A stretch of DNA of 64,000 bases, from positions 15,968,501 through 16,032,500 of the forward strand of contig OX327690.1 of assembly GCA_946807835.1 (NCBI GenBank), given 5' to 3'. Below, piece by piece: positions 36,801 to 51,800 of the stretch. Source of the stretch: Ailanthus altissimus (lineage: Eukaryota > Streptophyta > Magnoliopsida > Sapindales > Simaroubaceae). The translations under genes were made by a program, and so were the position numbers. Under the pieces are notes generated by a model. It was not told the DNA's origin and did no database searches. It worked only from the letters and a program-made list of their open reading frames with translations. The stretch's first letter is position 1, and each line of letters starts with the position of its first letter.

Positions 36801-39800
36801 TTATTGTGAAATAGGTTCCTGAATGTCTATCAGTTTTGCAGCAACTTTATCTTGCTGGAAATCAAATCACATCACTTGGAAGTCTTCCAGAGCTTCCTAA
36901 TTTGGAGGTAAGCCTTGGAAACAGTTTTTCAGTTTGCTGATAAGGCATTACAATTCATGGAGTACCTTGACATTCTAAACTTGTGTTCATAGTAACCATT
37001 TATTCATTTCTTTTAAGTTCATTTTTGTCATCTTTCTTTTCTCCCTTTTTTTCTAGTTTCTCTCTGTTGCACAAAATAAGTTGAAGTCTCTTTCAATGGC
37101 AAGTCAGCCTCGACTACAGGTTTGTTTTCTTTTCAGTTGTATGCTACTTACCGCTTTTTCAGCCCATAATTACTTCCAAGTCATAAAATTTGCTTGTCTT
37201 CTCCTCTTCTTCTTCTTTCCGTCTTCCAGGTATTAGCTGCCAGCAAAAATAAAATATCAACTCTTAAGGGTTTCCCTCACCTACCCCTACTTGAGGTGAG
37301 TATTCTAATTATTACTAATATCGTAAAAGCCCATTTGTTGAGTGATTAAGTAATTGCTCAATAAAGAAAAATTGATTTTAATGGGAGGATGAATGCTTTA
37401 GACACTGGTTTATCCAACATGGTAATGCAGACAGTTGTACATTTCACATGCTCCTTTATTTGTCTTGTGTGGGTTCTAAGCTCTGTAGTTCAGATAATAT
37501 ATCTAGTACACTTTGAATTGACTGTAAAATTGCAAGAACAAATAATACATGTGATATATTTATTAATGCATGTTTACATTAAATGCATTGGGGCTGTAGA
37601 ACATCTTTCTTTCCCTCTGTCTTGATATGAAAAAATCTGCAGTTTAAATCTTCTGATGCTAAAATTTAGAAAATGGAAATGGAATTCCTCAGTAAGAGTA
37701 GTTTGATATAAGATGTCACTTGTATATATTCAAAAATGCTGGATGATCCGATACATCTTGATCATCCTAACTTCTTATGTTGATATTTGAGGTTTAGCTA
37801 ATTAGAAACAATCTAATTTGATGTTTCTAAATCTTGATATCTGGTATTTGAGGCTCTAAGATGATGATTGATATGCACAAAGACTATTTTGACCACTGGT
37901 ATAAAGTTTTTTTCTCTTGCATCTGAAGCTTAACCAACTAATGCTCCCTTACATATTCAATTCAGTACCTGTAAGAGATGAAATATAGTTTTATTTGACT
38001 CTATTCTCATTTTGTGGATGCTTTGTTTCGTTTTTATGCTTTTCTATCGGAGATTTAGACACAGAATGTATTATTTGTCTATTAACACCTACTAGCACAC
38101 AATTAAAGAGTTATGTTTTTGATTTCTGTGCTGCAGCATTTGCGACTGGAGGAGAATCCTATACTTAAGATGCCTCATTTAGAAGCAGCTTCCATTTTGC
38201 TGGTTGGTCCCACTTTAAAAAAGTTCAATGATAGAGGTATATTGTTATGTATTTCTGTTTCAGTTGGCTGACTTCACTTTGTATTTTGTGCTGCCAAAAC
38301 TTAAAAATCATACTGTTCTTATTTATGAACCGTCTCTTCAGCTGCTCCTCAAACCATCTTCCCTTTTGGTCTCTTGGGCAGCTGGTCCCTACTTTTTCTT
38401 ACCCACACTTTTCTAAAATGTTTATGATTTTTAATAGAAGTTCTCTTGTTTCTAGTCAAAGAAGTTGTTAATATTTTGCTGTGAAGTGGGTTATTGTTCA
38501 CTGTTGAATTTCTTGTTTCTAAAGATATTTGATATCCTCTTTTACTGTAATCAGTGCTAATGTTGACTATTATATAATGTGGGAATTTTGATAGATCTTT
38601 CACTAGATGAACTAGCACTAGCAAAACGTTATCCTGCACGTGCTGCTTTGTGCATAAGAGATGGTTGGGATTTTTGTTGTCCGGAGCATGCTGCAGGTAC
38701 AGATTTGGGAAGTGTATTTTTATCTTGCTGTCTACTTTTACAAATTATGATAAAGAACTGGCAATGCTAATGGGATGTATTCACCTTACAAAAGGTTTTT
38801 CTAGATAAGTCAGTATGGGGTGTGTGTATTTACCTTACAACCAGTTCTTGAGACTATTAGATGTCTCCTTTCCTTGTTGGGATAACAAAGAAAGAAGTTT
38901 ATATTAGCTGAAAATGGGGATGTACAACATGGTGAACGAAGCTGTCTACAAAACTAGATACCATCTGGTAATATACAAAATAAAGATGACGTGGATGTAT
39001 GAATTTGCTTTTTGTGAGTGTGTCAAAGCATGTCCACGTGTATGATCATATATATATGTGTGTGTGTGTGTGTGTGTATATATATTCATATATGTATCTG
39101 TATATATAGAGATAAATTCTCAGGTGCTAACATCTGCATGTTTTTAAGATGTGATGTATTAAATCCCACTGTTGGAATTCTTTTGCAAACTAGTTTTTAA
39201 CTAAATTCCACCGGTGGGATTTAATACATCTGCATTTTGAAAACATGCTGATGTTCACACCTTAGAATTGTGTTTATGTATATAAATCCCACCGATGGAA
39301 TTCTTTTGCAAACTAGTTTTTAACTAAATTCCACTGGTGGGATTTAATACATCTGCATGTTGAAAACATGCTGACGTTCACACCTTAGAATTGTGTGTAT
39401 GTATATAAATCCCTTTGTTTACTGCTGAGCTGCAAACATTGTCTGAATTGCTCTATGTTAGTATCTTTGTGTGAACACCTCTTATGCTACCTTTACTGCT
39501 ACATAGGATGCAACTTGATTTTTTGATTGACTTATGATGCTCACAGACCAGTTCCTATAATCATTATCAGTTGTCACGTACACAAAGCACTTGTCTTTGA
39601 ATTTTAACAGCAATTCTATCTTTATGGTTTTTTTTAATTTTTTTTACAAGAGGATGGCTCATATGCACTGACACTGATTTATTCTTGCAAAATATTAGTG
39701 TTTCCTATAGAGACAGTAAACATTAGTTGTTTGCTTGTTAAGAAAATAAAATGAAATAAGTATTAACTGCCTGATATACTTTTGTGGTTGACCAATTGCT

Positions 39801-42800
39801 TTGGACTTTTATTTTACTGCTCCATGTGATTTAGCTTTTCTTATTTTATGTCTATTATTGTTCTTTATGCTTTTTAAGGTATCTTAAATAATCTTTAGTA
39901 TATGCATTTAATTTGGAAGTTCATGCCAATTGATGCTAGGACAATAGTGTCCAAGTGTGGTAAATTTTCATATTACCAGGTTTTATATTTCTAATGTTTG
40001 GTTTTATGAGCAGACTCCACATTTTTCTTTTTCTTTGAGCAATGGAAGGATAATAGGTTTTATATTTCTAATGTTTGGTTTTATGAGCAGACTCCACATT
40101 TTTCTTTTTCTTTGAGCAATGGAAGGATAATTTGCCTCCCGGCTATGTGCTTAAGGAAGCCTCTATTGACCAACCAGTTGAAGAAGATGCTTGTTGCTGC
40201 CACTTTGTCTTTGTACAAGACAGCACTCCTAGTGTTGATTTGCAATTAGTCCTGAAATATCAATGGTTTGTAGGCGAAAGAGCGGTTTCAAATTTTGTTG
40301 CTATTCCTGACGCCATTGGTGAGGTAACTGATTCTTGCTATATCATCAGTTCCTATAAAAAAATAAATCAGCGCTGTATGGACTTCCTTTGAAAATATTG
40401 CTTTTCCTTTGTGAGCTCTTGCTGATGGCACCATATGATGACCAGGTATTTTGGCCAAGGCATGAAGACATTAATAAATTTCTAAAAGTGGAATGTACTC
40501 CTACACTGGGAGCAACTGAGTATCCTCCTATCTTTGCCATCTCTTCTCCAGTTTCAAGAGGTATGCTGTTTCACTTTTTTTTTTAATAATTATTTTTTTC
40601 AAAAATGAAATAGCTAATATAATTCATGCGGTGCTTGTGAAATAGAATATGTCAAACTATGCCTAGGCTTTACAAAAATGGAACTATTTGATGTCCTAGG
40701 TTCTGAGTTGTGTTTGTCTGCTAAATAGAGCTTATTTCGTATCAGTATTTTTGCAATTTCAAATTAATAGTTGAAAGAGAGTCCGCTGTCTTTACTTTTT
40801 TCTACTTTCCTTTCCTTGGTCCGTCTTATGAGTTTCCTGTAGTAAGCAAAATCACGCTACAATGCTATGCAGCATATTAAGCTACACTGCCATTGTCTTA
40901 TAATAGGCATCATCAAACTACACTACAATGCAGTACAAGGGTAATCACGCTCCATTACTTGCAGTGTAGTAAACATAATTGCACTAGACTGCCATGCAGT
41001 GTGTACAAATCCTAATTGCTTTCCATCTTAACTCTGATGACTATACTCAAACATGCTGATTCATATTTATCTTTAGCGAAACTTTTGCTAGTATGGAGTA
41101 AAATATTCATCTTTTATGAGGCATGCTTATTTGAAGAGTCCATAACTTTTTTATGCAACTTGTGTCAGTCTGCCTTAAAGAATTTAATTTCACTTTTAGC
41201 GACATGCTTATTGAAATAGCCTGTGTTTCTTCTTTATGCAAAAATGCATCATGTTGTCTTTCAACCTCACTTTTATGATGCAAAGGTAGTGGAATCCCAA
41301 AGGTTGTGAATCTTGAAGTGCGTGGGAAATTAGTTGAAGGAAATGTAATCAATGGTTTTGCTGACATTGCATGGTGTGGTGGGACTCCAGGAAAGGGTGT
41401 TGCTAGGTATGGCTGCATCTTAGATGATTCAAGGATGTGTATGCAAACATGTGTTCCCCCTGTACCAAAAAAAGGAAAAGACACCATCTAACTATACTGT
41501 TTATATTTTCAGTTGGTTGAGGAGAAGGTGGAACAGCAGCCCAGTGGTCATTGCTGGAGCAGAAGATGAGGAGTATTGGTTGACTGTAGATGATATTGAT
41601 TCAAGTTTGGTTTTTATGTACACACCGGTCACAGAAGAAGGTGCCAAAGGGGAACCCCAATATAAGTATACAGATTTTGTAAAAGCAGGTATGCGAGGGA
41701 TAAAGCCTCCATCTAACTTTGCCCTTCATAATTCTTTGAACTTCTTACTGATTACAGTTCAGTTTACCTTTACATGGGTGCTTGAGTTTACTTCTCAATA
41801 ACACCTAAACAAATAAAAATCTATGGAAGTGAAGATAAGAAAACACGAGCAAAAGTGATCTGAAGCCAACTGTTGTTGCTGACAGTTGTTGTCAACTATT
41901 TGCAAAATATCAATTTGGTACAACCAAATGTGGAGAACTGAGAATATCTAACCCATGAAGCTTCTAGCAACTTCACAATAGAGCACCAGCTGTCAACCAA
42001 CTAAGTTTCCATCATGCATATGCAACCTCTGTTTGCAGTATACCTATCTTCAATTAAGTTTGACTGCATTCCATGCTAAAGCATTGCCACTTCTAAAGGT
42101 GATAAATTATTTCATATTGACTGGACATGTAACAAGAGTTAACTTTGTGCACTGTAACCTTCAAAAGAGTAGAACTAGGGAAGTTGTGCTCACCTTGTCA
42201 AATCAATGATATTCTATTGTTTGTGCCTCTAGTAGTTGTCATTGTACAAAACTTCTAAAATCATGGTTGAATTGCATTTGTGGGGTGTGGTTGGTTGAAT
42301 ATGTTGATGTTGTATTTCCTATAATAAAACTGAGTGCTCTGTTTCCCATGTGTCTTTGTGCTCTGGCATAAAATTGCTTTTTTTTTTCACCTCCATTTCT
42401 GGTAGTACTGAAGCTGCCGGCATACTTCTACATTTTTGATACAATGGATGTTTGCTCACATTGCAAGTCTTTGTATTATCTTTCGGTGTTTTCAGAATGT
42501 TGTACACCCTTAAGGAGTTGTTTCCTGTAATTTTGATTACTTTTTTTACTTTGTAATATTTCATTTCTTCATAAAACTGATCAAGTATCTTAACACATAC
42601 GAAATGACCATATTTCCTGGTGGCAGCCCCTCCATCTGTCAGTAATGTCCGTATTACTGGAGATGCCGTGGAAGGAATTGTTATCAAAGGAGTTGGGGAA
42701 TACTTTGGAGGAAGAGAGGGTCCCAGCAAGTTTGAATGGTTACGCGAGAATAAGGACACTGGGTTAGTACACATTTTTAATTTTTTTATGTTCCAAGAGA

Positions 42801-45800
42801 GTACCCAACAAAATAAGTAGATGGATTACTTCTGCTGTGGCTTTCTTATAAAAGTTGGGGTTTCACTTAATTTTGTTGGAGATCATTGCCCATGAGCCTT
42901 TATGATCTTGATCCCTTATCTCCCCCATCTGGGTTTGAGTTGTGCTTTCGTAGATTGGGTTATACATATAACATATTGCATATGATATGAATTTCATAGT
43001 TCTGGTATATTTTCCTAAATACCACTTCAAAAGCTTCTTTCTGTTGAGAATTTCAGTTTTGTACAGTTGGGCCTACCTTCCTTTTTAATTGAATTACCTC
43101 TGCTTATAATGGCCTTGTTTTTCTTCTTTTTGGCAGAGAATTTGTATTGGTATCAAGTGGTACATCTGAGTATATTTTGACCAAAGAAGATATTGGACAT
43201 CGATTGGCTTTTGTATATATACCTATTAATTTTGAGGGTTGGTCCATTGTTCTTTGTTTGTGGAAAACGTTAAAAAACTTGTTATATATATCTAATAGAT
43301 TTAGTAGCATAACAATTGGGTTGTCTTTCAGGACAGGAGGGGGAATCTGTATCTACAGTATCTCCTACTGTGAAGCAAGGTAAGTTTGTTTTGTTGATGT
43401 ATATTTTTTTCTTATGTGCCTTTAAATATTATTTAGAAATGCTTTTCTTCTAATTTTACTTGAGTTGGCAACTTTCTTACTGGGTTCATGAAGTGGATCC
43501 ATGGCTTATTGTTTACGTCTTTTGGCGCTTCTACCCACTTCCTTTTCCCAAGGCTCGATGTCTTCTGTATTTATGATAACCACAAACGTTTAGTAAAATT
43601 AAAGTGCTAATGTGTGTACATGTTAATTAGTAGTGGCTCCCTATTACATTAGATGGTTGAATTATTATTCAGAGGAATCTTGGTTACATGGTCTGTTATC
43701 GGTTTGGCTGGAATAAGAAGTTTATGGACGTCAAGTTGCATTCATGAGTTTATTAAAGCTTGAAAGCGCAATTAATTTTGTAGATTTTGGATGCTTAAGC
43801 TTTAACAGCATAAGTTTTTGTCACTTTGATTTTAAATTTTGAAGATATATCTATCTGAAAATGATAAAAAAAGGAGGATGTCCTTTATTTTTTTGTTGTT
43901 AATTAGGTATAGTAATTGTTTTTGCAAGTGACGGGGTTAGTGATGCCTATTTCATTGATTAGTTTTCTCTCCTAACTACAATTTTTTCCCTAGCATCTTT
44001 GATAGGTGTAATTCCCACTCGGGGTTGGAAATATTAGAGATAATGAGCAATGTTTCAGTTGCTGGTTCAAATTATTATGATTTTCTATCTACTTCTAACT
44101 TTGCCCATTTATCATCATTAACTTCATCTGCACAGGTTAAGTTTAACATTGGGCCGTCACCTAATAAGCTTTGGATTAGAATCCTGACTTGATATCAGAG
44201 TCAAGTTCATGAAGTTTTTTTTATAGCTGTTTGACTTAGTTTCTGGACCATGTGGAATGCCTGTTTACCTGATTATTCTTTTGTGCTTTTATGCAAGCAG
44301 GAGTGTTTGCATTGGTTAAAATCTTATGTCTAGTATGACTACATGTATTATGATAGGGTGCTTCATCTAATAGTTAAAGTTTCCTAACAACTTCTTCGGG
44401 ACTATACAAATTGTGCACCTGATTAATAAGATAATATTACTTGAGCTAGTAACTTTCTGCACATTGTTATTCTCCTATTTCTGTTGAGATTTTTCTTGTG
44501 TATTTTAAGAGGAGGAAAAAAGGATTGGAGCAGGGAGGAGAAGACTATTATGATGTCCTCTTCAGTGTGTTCAGAAGTATTTTCCTTGCACAAAATTCTG
44601 AGTTGCTTTTCTTTAAAGGAAAAATATCTGACTTAAGTCTCATTTAGCTTCTCTTGTTTTCAGACTCCACCTCTCTTTGACAATTAAATGATTGGGTCTC
44701 TTCTGAATTAATTTGATTGAGACCTGCACTTCTTCTTGCTGAAATTACAGTATCAATTAGTTTTACATCTAAAGGTCCATGCATGAATTTAATTTTGTTT
44801 TATTTTTTCTAATGTCTCATGAGGTATTTTCCACTTGAGTATCTTTGCTTTCACATTCTGATAACTTATGTTTTATCTTAAATAACCTGAATTTACTTTG
44901 ATTGCTTATTATAATTTATCTTTCTATACTGCTATTGTGCTTTACTTTTGATGCTCGTCTATGGCCAAATTTCAGCCCCACCAAAAGTAACCAATGTTAA
45001 GATAATTGGCGATTTAAGAGAGAACAGTAGGATTACTGTAACTGGTATTGTTACTGGAGGAACTGAAGGTTCAAGTAGGGTGCAATGGTTTAAGACGAGT
45101 TCTTCAACACTTCATGATGATGGTCTTGAAGCAATGAGCACTTCCAAGATTGCCAAGGTTAGGGACACTTTTATTCTCTAATAGCATCCTTCAAATGTAC
45201 AGGTTATTTTTTTCAATGATTGTGTTTTACCTTAGACTCTTATTTGAGATTTCACTTTTACTTAGGCATTTCGCATACCTTTAGGCGCTGTTGGCTATTA
45301 CATTGTTGCAAAATATACTCCTATGACTCCAGATGGTGAAGCTGGCGAACCGGTTTATGTTATGTCAGAAAGAGCAGTTGAGAGTAAGTAAACATCGTTC
45401 TTTTTCCTGGTGGAATTTGGATAGACATGCGTGGGAAATTATGGTTAAAAAATTTAATTTTTGTGCATGCCTGTGTTATCTGCGCAATTATTCACTGCAA
45501 ATATCATTTTATTTATCTGTTTTTGATAAGAATCAGTAGGAATCTCATTAAACTTCTTTTGTCTTTTTATTAATTTAACTGACTGCTCTAGCAGTTGAAT
45601 TTGATACCTTACATCATGCATAAGTGTACACAATGGCTAATGGTTAAACTTGATTCTCCAAGAACATACTATTTTGGCATAAAGCCTGTATGTGCTTCAA
45701 TAATTCTTATTATTTAATTATTGCAGCTCTTCTGCCGAGCCTAAATTTCCTTTCTATCACGGGTGATTGCATTGAAGGTGGAATATTGACAGCATCTTAT

Positions 45801-48800
45801 GGGTATATTGGTGGTCATGAAGGAAAAAGTATATACAATTGGTACCTTCATGAGGTATATCACTTTGATCTATGCAGTGCATGCTGCAATAGTTCGTTAC
45901 AGTGTTGCGAATCCAACATATGTTGGTTATTGTTTTATATCTACCTAGAACGAGCAGGAAGTATGTATATGTAATTCACATGCTGGTACGTAGTCTTCAG
46001 TTGGTCCCACTATTCTTGATTCCATGTTACATGAACATTGTTGGTCTTTTTTATGGACCACCTTATTCACCGTGGTTATTATATGGGACGGGAACTTCTG
46101 TTCAGTTGACTAATTTTGTTTGACCTATTTCTTTCAGATATCGTGTTTTGCATCTACATAAATTTGATATATAAAACCATGTCTTACTCCTATGTTGGCT
46201 TGATTTATCGCACGAGTACTAATAACATATGTAATGAAGCTTTCATAAAATCTGAATAAAGATCTATAATTTCTATTTTTATGGTAGATCATTTTGGGGG
46301 CCTTGACAAGTATAACTTTACCTGCTGCTGTCTCGACTATATCAACTGGGACTAGTTCTGTGATCTACACCTGCTGATTTCCTTTTCAATTGAAAAGAAA
46401 ATCATAACCTTCAGCTTTATGCTTTGGGGCAAGCACTTGGTATTCTGATATGGTTCAAATGCTTCACCTGATTACAAGAAAAAAAGTGGAACTCTGATGA
46501 TATTTAAACTTGAAATCACCCAGAAGGAATATAAGTGAACTTCTTATGCTCATATTAACTTACATCTTTTTCTGGAATCTGCAGGTTGAAACTGACACGA
46601 ATACTCCGATTCCTGAGGTTTCAGGACTTCTTCAGTATCGTGTAACTAAAGATGCTATTGGTAATTTCATTTCCTTCCAGTGTACCCCAGTGCGTGATGA
46701 TGGTATTGTTGGTGAGCCAAGAACTCTTGTGGGGCAGGAACGTGTTCGTCCGGGTAATCTTATAATCTTTTCTCAAACAATATTTACAAATATTAAATAA
46801 ATTGAAAGCAAATATTTTCCTTTTCAACATAACTTTGCTTGAAAAAAATTTCATTTAATAATTTTTTTCAAGATAAGTAATGTAATTAGTTGAAATTTTA
46901 CATACAAATATTATATTTCCTCCTGCACAATAATTATTTTCAGTTCTGGATGATAACTTGTTAAGTTTGTGTACCAGCATCATAGTGAGGTCCTTAAAAA
47001 TTTGCCTTATGTTTCTTTGGCAGTCTGACTAAGGTCCTTAAAAACCTCCTCCCTTTGTTCTTTTTTTCTTCTTTGTGTTTTGATATTGCTCTTGAGAGTG
47101 CATTTCTACCATTATGTGTATGAGAGTTGAAGTGTCAAATTCAAATCCAAGTGTCACATGTGCTTGGAATTGCAAAATGTCAGTGTAAGATAATGATTAC
47201 TATCAGTGTGTAAGTTTGCATTAATTTATATTAGTTGAACTAATTTAATGCTTAAAGTTTAACTTATTGGAGATTTGATAATGTTGTAGTAATTGGTTAG
47301 CAAAGTTTGTGCTTGTCATTTGTTGCCGTTCAAACAAATGATTGTACAGTAAGACATATTTTAAAACATTAGTTACATATCCAACTTTTACTTCCATGGT
47401 AGTGTGGGTGCACAGGTATATGTGTTTGTGTGCTGCACTTTACATTATGCCAGTAATTTTGTACATATCTTTCCAATCTGTTTCTTATGCTGAGTGCTGC
47501 TTGGTGTTAGGGAGCCCAAAATTACTTTCTCTACAAATAATTGGGATGGCTGTTGAAGGGACAACACTAAATGTTGATAGAAAGTATTGGGGTGGTGAAG
47601 AGGGAGATTCAGTTTTTCGCTGGTTCTGGGTACTTTTATTTAACTTTGGTTATTGGTAGCCTTTTTTGTATTCTAGTCTTGCGTACCCATGATTGAAATG
47701 ACTGGAGTTTGTATGTGACATCGCTTAGTATAACATTGGAACTTCAACTGCTGCTGCTGTAGTTGGCATTAAAGTATATATAAGGACGTGATGAATTTTA
47801 TGACATTTGTTTCCTCTAAAAATATAAATTTAAAAGTTTTTTGGATGCTATAGTAATTTGTAAGCTACTACTATGTTTTAATCATTCAAAAAATTGTGCA
47901 TGCAGACAAGTTCAGATGGTATGCAATTTGAAATTATGGGTGCTACTACTTCATCATACATGCTGTCACTGGAGGACATTGGCTTCTTTATTTCAGTTTC
48001 TTGTGAGCCTATCAGAAGTGACTGGGCCAGGGGTCCTATTGTTCTTTCTGAACAAATTGGACCTATCATACCTGGTAAAGAGTTGGTTTTTCGTTATCAT
48101 ATATGTAGGGTTCTCCGCCCTTGCCACTCCCCTCCCCTCCCCTCTGTTTTTTATGTTTAAGAAAAACCTTCTTTTAACTCTGTTGGTATATTTGGCTCAT
48201 GTTTTTGCAAGTATATTTAAAAATGATAATGCTGAGAAATAAATATACTTTATTGGAGGAGTGTGAGATGCAATTTTAATTGTAAATTTGTCAATAAAGT
48301 TTATTCTGCAATACAGGTCCTCCAACTTGCCAGTCCTTAGAATTTCTTGGATCACTGATTGAAGGACAACGCTTGAGCTTTATTGCTTCATATAGCGGCG
48401 GGTGAGATTTTTGATCAACCACTATTATGTACAAATGAGAGCAGTTTTTTCGCATCCTTATAACTGTCACTCATGACATAAAAGCATCAATTTTAATTTT
48501 AGGGAAAGAGAAAATTGCTTCCATGAATGGTTCAGAGTGAAAAGTAATGGCATCAAGGAGAAACTAAGTACTGAGGGTGAGTTTCATTTGGCTATCAGAA
48601 TTAATTTATTCACTTGTCTGCTTGCATGTTCATGATAACATGATTAAAATTTTCCCCAGCAGAGTTCCTGGATTTGAGTTTGGAGGATGTTGGGAGAAGA
48701 ATTGAACTTGTTTACTCCCCCGTGCGCAAAGATGGAATGAAAGGGACTCCTAAAACTATTGTTTCCGATGTTATTGCTCCTGGTGAGTTGTATAATAAGG

Positions 48801-51800
48801 AGCTAAACATATGCTTGCATAGAATAAAACTTCTAACTGGCTTTTGTGTTTTTTCCTTGATTGCATACTCGAGTCAGTTGGAACTTACACCAATATCTAT
48901 TTGTTAACCATGCTTGTAGCTGTCCCCATCAATAATGTTGCAACTGCATAACCCTTTTCTACCTTATACATGAAAAGTAATTTGCACATACTTTTATAAG
49001 ATTTTCAAGTTGCTTAGCGATTAACCTATGCTGGATGTTAAGTCAAATTGCCCATAAAGATCGGCAGTTTGCCATATTTACTGGCAAGTAATTAAAACTG
49101 ATGAATACTAAACTTGATTTTTGTTGAAAGTAATTCTCATACATGGTAAAGAAACTAAGTAAATTTTGGTCTGGTAAATTTAATCATGATACACTATCTG
49201 CCTTGTTTATTATTAAACAATGGGTGACATTGAATACGTGCTAAATTTCGCAACATTGCTAAGCTGCTTCATGCTTGGATAATCATTGAATTGGCCTTTT
49301 TACTAAAATACTCTTGTAGAATTAGTTAATAATGCCATAAATTTAACTGGGTTCGTCACTGGTTTAGTTTATTTATATCTTTATCCTGTGATACTAAGTT
49401 TCATATTTCTGGTCCTCACCATGTATCTGTCAACAGCGGATCCTGTGGGACTGGGCCTTGTCATTCCTGATTGCTGTGAGAATATGGATGTCATCCCACA
49501 GAAAAAGTATTTTGGTGGACAGGAAGGAATTGGAGATTATATTTGGTACAGAACAAAGAATAAGCTACATGAGTCTGCATTGATGGATATGTCTAGTAAT
49601 TGTGAAGATGTTATTGTATGTGGTAAAACATTGTAAGTTCTTAACTTACTCTGATGCATTCGAGGATTAGAGTTTATGTCTCTGCATCTCTAAAATATAA
49701 ATATCTGACAAATGTGTGATCATTGTAGAACATATACTCCATTGCGTGAAGATGTAGGGGCTTATTTGGCCTTGTTTTGGCTGCCCACTCGTGTGGACGG
49801 CAAATGTGGAAGGCCGTTAGTTTCAACATCTGATTCTCCAGTAAATCCAGGTACAAATATGATTCTAATTGTACTTAAATAATTGAAGTTTAAGATGTTT
49901 CATGTTTGTAAATTTGTGAATTTGAGCTTTGGGTTAACTGTATTTATTTTCTTGGTTATTATTTTGTGTTCGAGGGTTTTGGTACTGGCCAATGTGGGGA
50001 TTTTATTGCTGTTGGGACATTTCTTGTATTTCTTTGCTTTGGGCAGTTGTTAGGGTCTCTGTTGTCTTGTATTTAGTATTTTATATCATCGGTCAATTCA
50101 TAGTTGAGATAAGCCAGTTTTTGCTATCTCATGTGGACTTCTTGTCCCTTTTTTGTAATTTCTTTTTCTATTCATACTGTTTCTGTTTCTTACCAAAAAG
50201 AAAGAAAATATGTGGGCCTTCCATTTAAACAGCTGTCAAAATGTTATGCTAATGTGGCTATAATCAAGTGATTGATAGACCTTTGTTTGGTTCTGTTGGG
50301 GAATTGTTCTTTAACACACTTAAGTAAAAAAATGTGGCAGCTTTTCCAGTAGTTTCTAATGTTCGTGTTAAGGAGCTGTCTTTGGGTATCTATACTGGAG
50401 AAGGTGAATATTTTGGTGGATATGAGGGGTCAAGCGTCTTTAGCTGGTATAGAGAAACTAATGTTGGGACTATTTGTCTTATTAATGAGGCTAACTCTAG
50501 AGCTTACAAAGTTGAAGATTCAGATTATACTTGCCGTTTGCTGTTTGGGTAATATTTCTGTTTCTCTGACTGTCTTTTTTCATTTTCACAACTTTATATC
50601 TTTAGCATGAGGGGCGCTAGCTCATTGTTAATCCTGATAAACATGTTTACATGTCTAGGTACACACCCGTTCGTTCAGATTCGATTGTAGGAGAACTCAA
50701 ATTGTCTGAGCCTACCGACATTATTCTACCCGGTAAGTGATCTAATTGAGGAAGTGAAGCTTGGACTATGTAACATATTTGTCATTCTATTTGCCAATTT
50801 TTAGCTTGAATGGGTTCGTTACCGCTTCACCATGCTATAATTATTGAAATATACTGAGATTCTAGTTCATAGACTAGAATTTGGATGAAATAAAGTTTCT
50901 GATGAGAGAATGATGACACCAGCATATGAATAGCTTGTTGATCTGTGTCATGCATCTACCATCCTCTATTTCCCTTCCTGTCTCCATCAAACTTAGTGGG
51001 GATTATTTGTTATACCTTAGTCATTTTGAATATTGTCTAGTTAGTACAAGCCATGTACCATTTATGATATTTCTGACATTAAAATTAAGACTCAACCCCT
51101 GATTTTGTGTCACTTCAAGTGTCCAAACTTAGATTATTTAGATTGCTGATACATAATCTTTTGCCATGAAAGGTGTTGATGCAGTTTTGAATTTTATATA
51201 TGTTGAGCCTTGATTATACCCTGAATTTTGTTAGTCATAACTCTCCAAGCTTGGTAGAAGGTCAGATGTTAGGTTTTCCTTACCAGAGGGGACTAATGAC
51301 TACAATAAATGTCTGCAATGCTTTTCTGCTATAGCCTTCATCCCTAGCATGACCAATGAATGCTGAAAATTGGCCACCTTTTTGCTGCAGTTTGTTCATT
51401 TCCGTTTCTTTTGTTTCCTAATTAGTTATTGGCTTTTTGAGAAATCACCTCACAGTATAATGTAGGTATAGCTTATCCTAGTAATCTAAGGTAGGTTTAA
51501 TCAATTTTAATTGGGTATTGAATTGCCTACAGAGCTTCCAAGAGTGGAGATGCTGGCTCTCACTGGAAAGGCAATGGAAGGTGATGTACTCACTGCTGTT
51601 GAAGTCATCCCAAAGAGTGAAATTCAACGATGTGTTTGGAGCAAGTACAAGAAAGATGTTCAATACCAATGGTATGATGTTGCATCCTTTCACTCAACAG
51701 CATTATTTCAATTAGTGCCACAACTACTGTTAGTCTCACCCACTTTATGTTGCAGTAATGTCTCAGAAATTTGAAGCTTACTTTTGCAAGGAAACTTATT

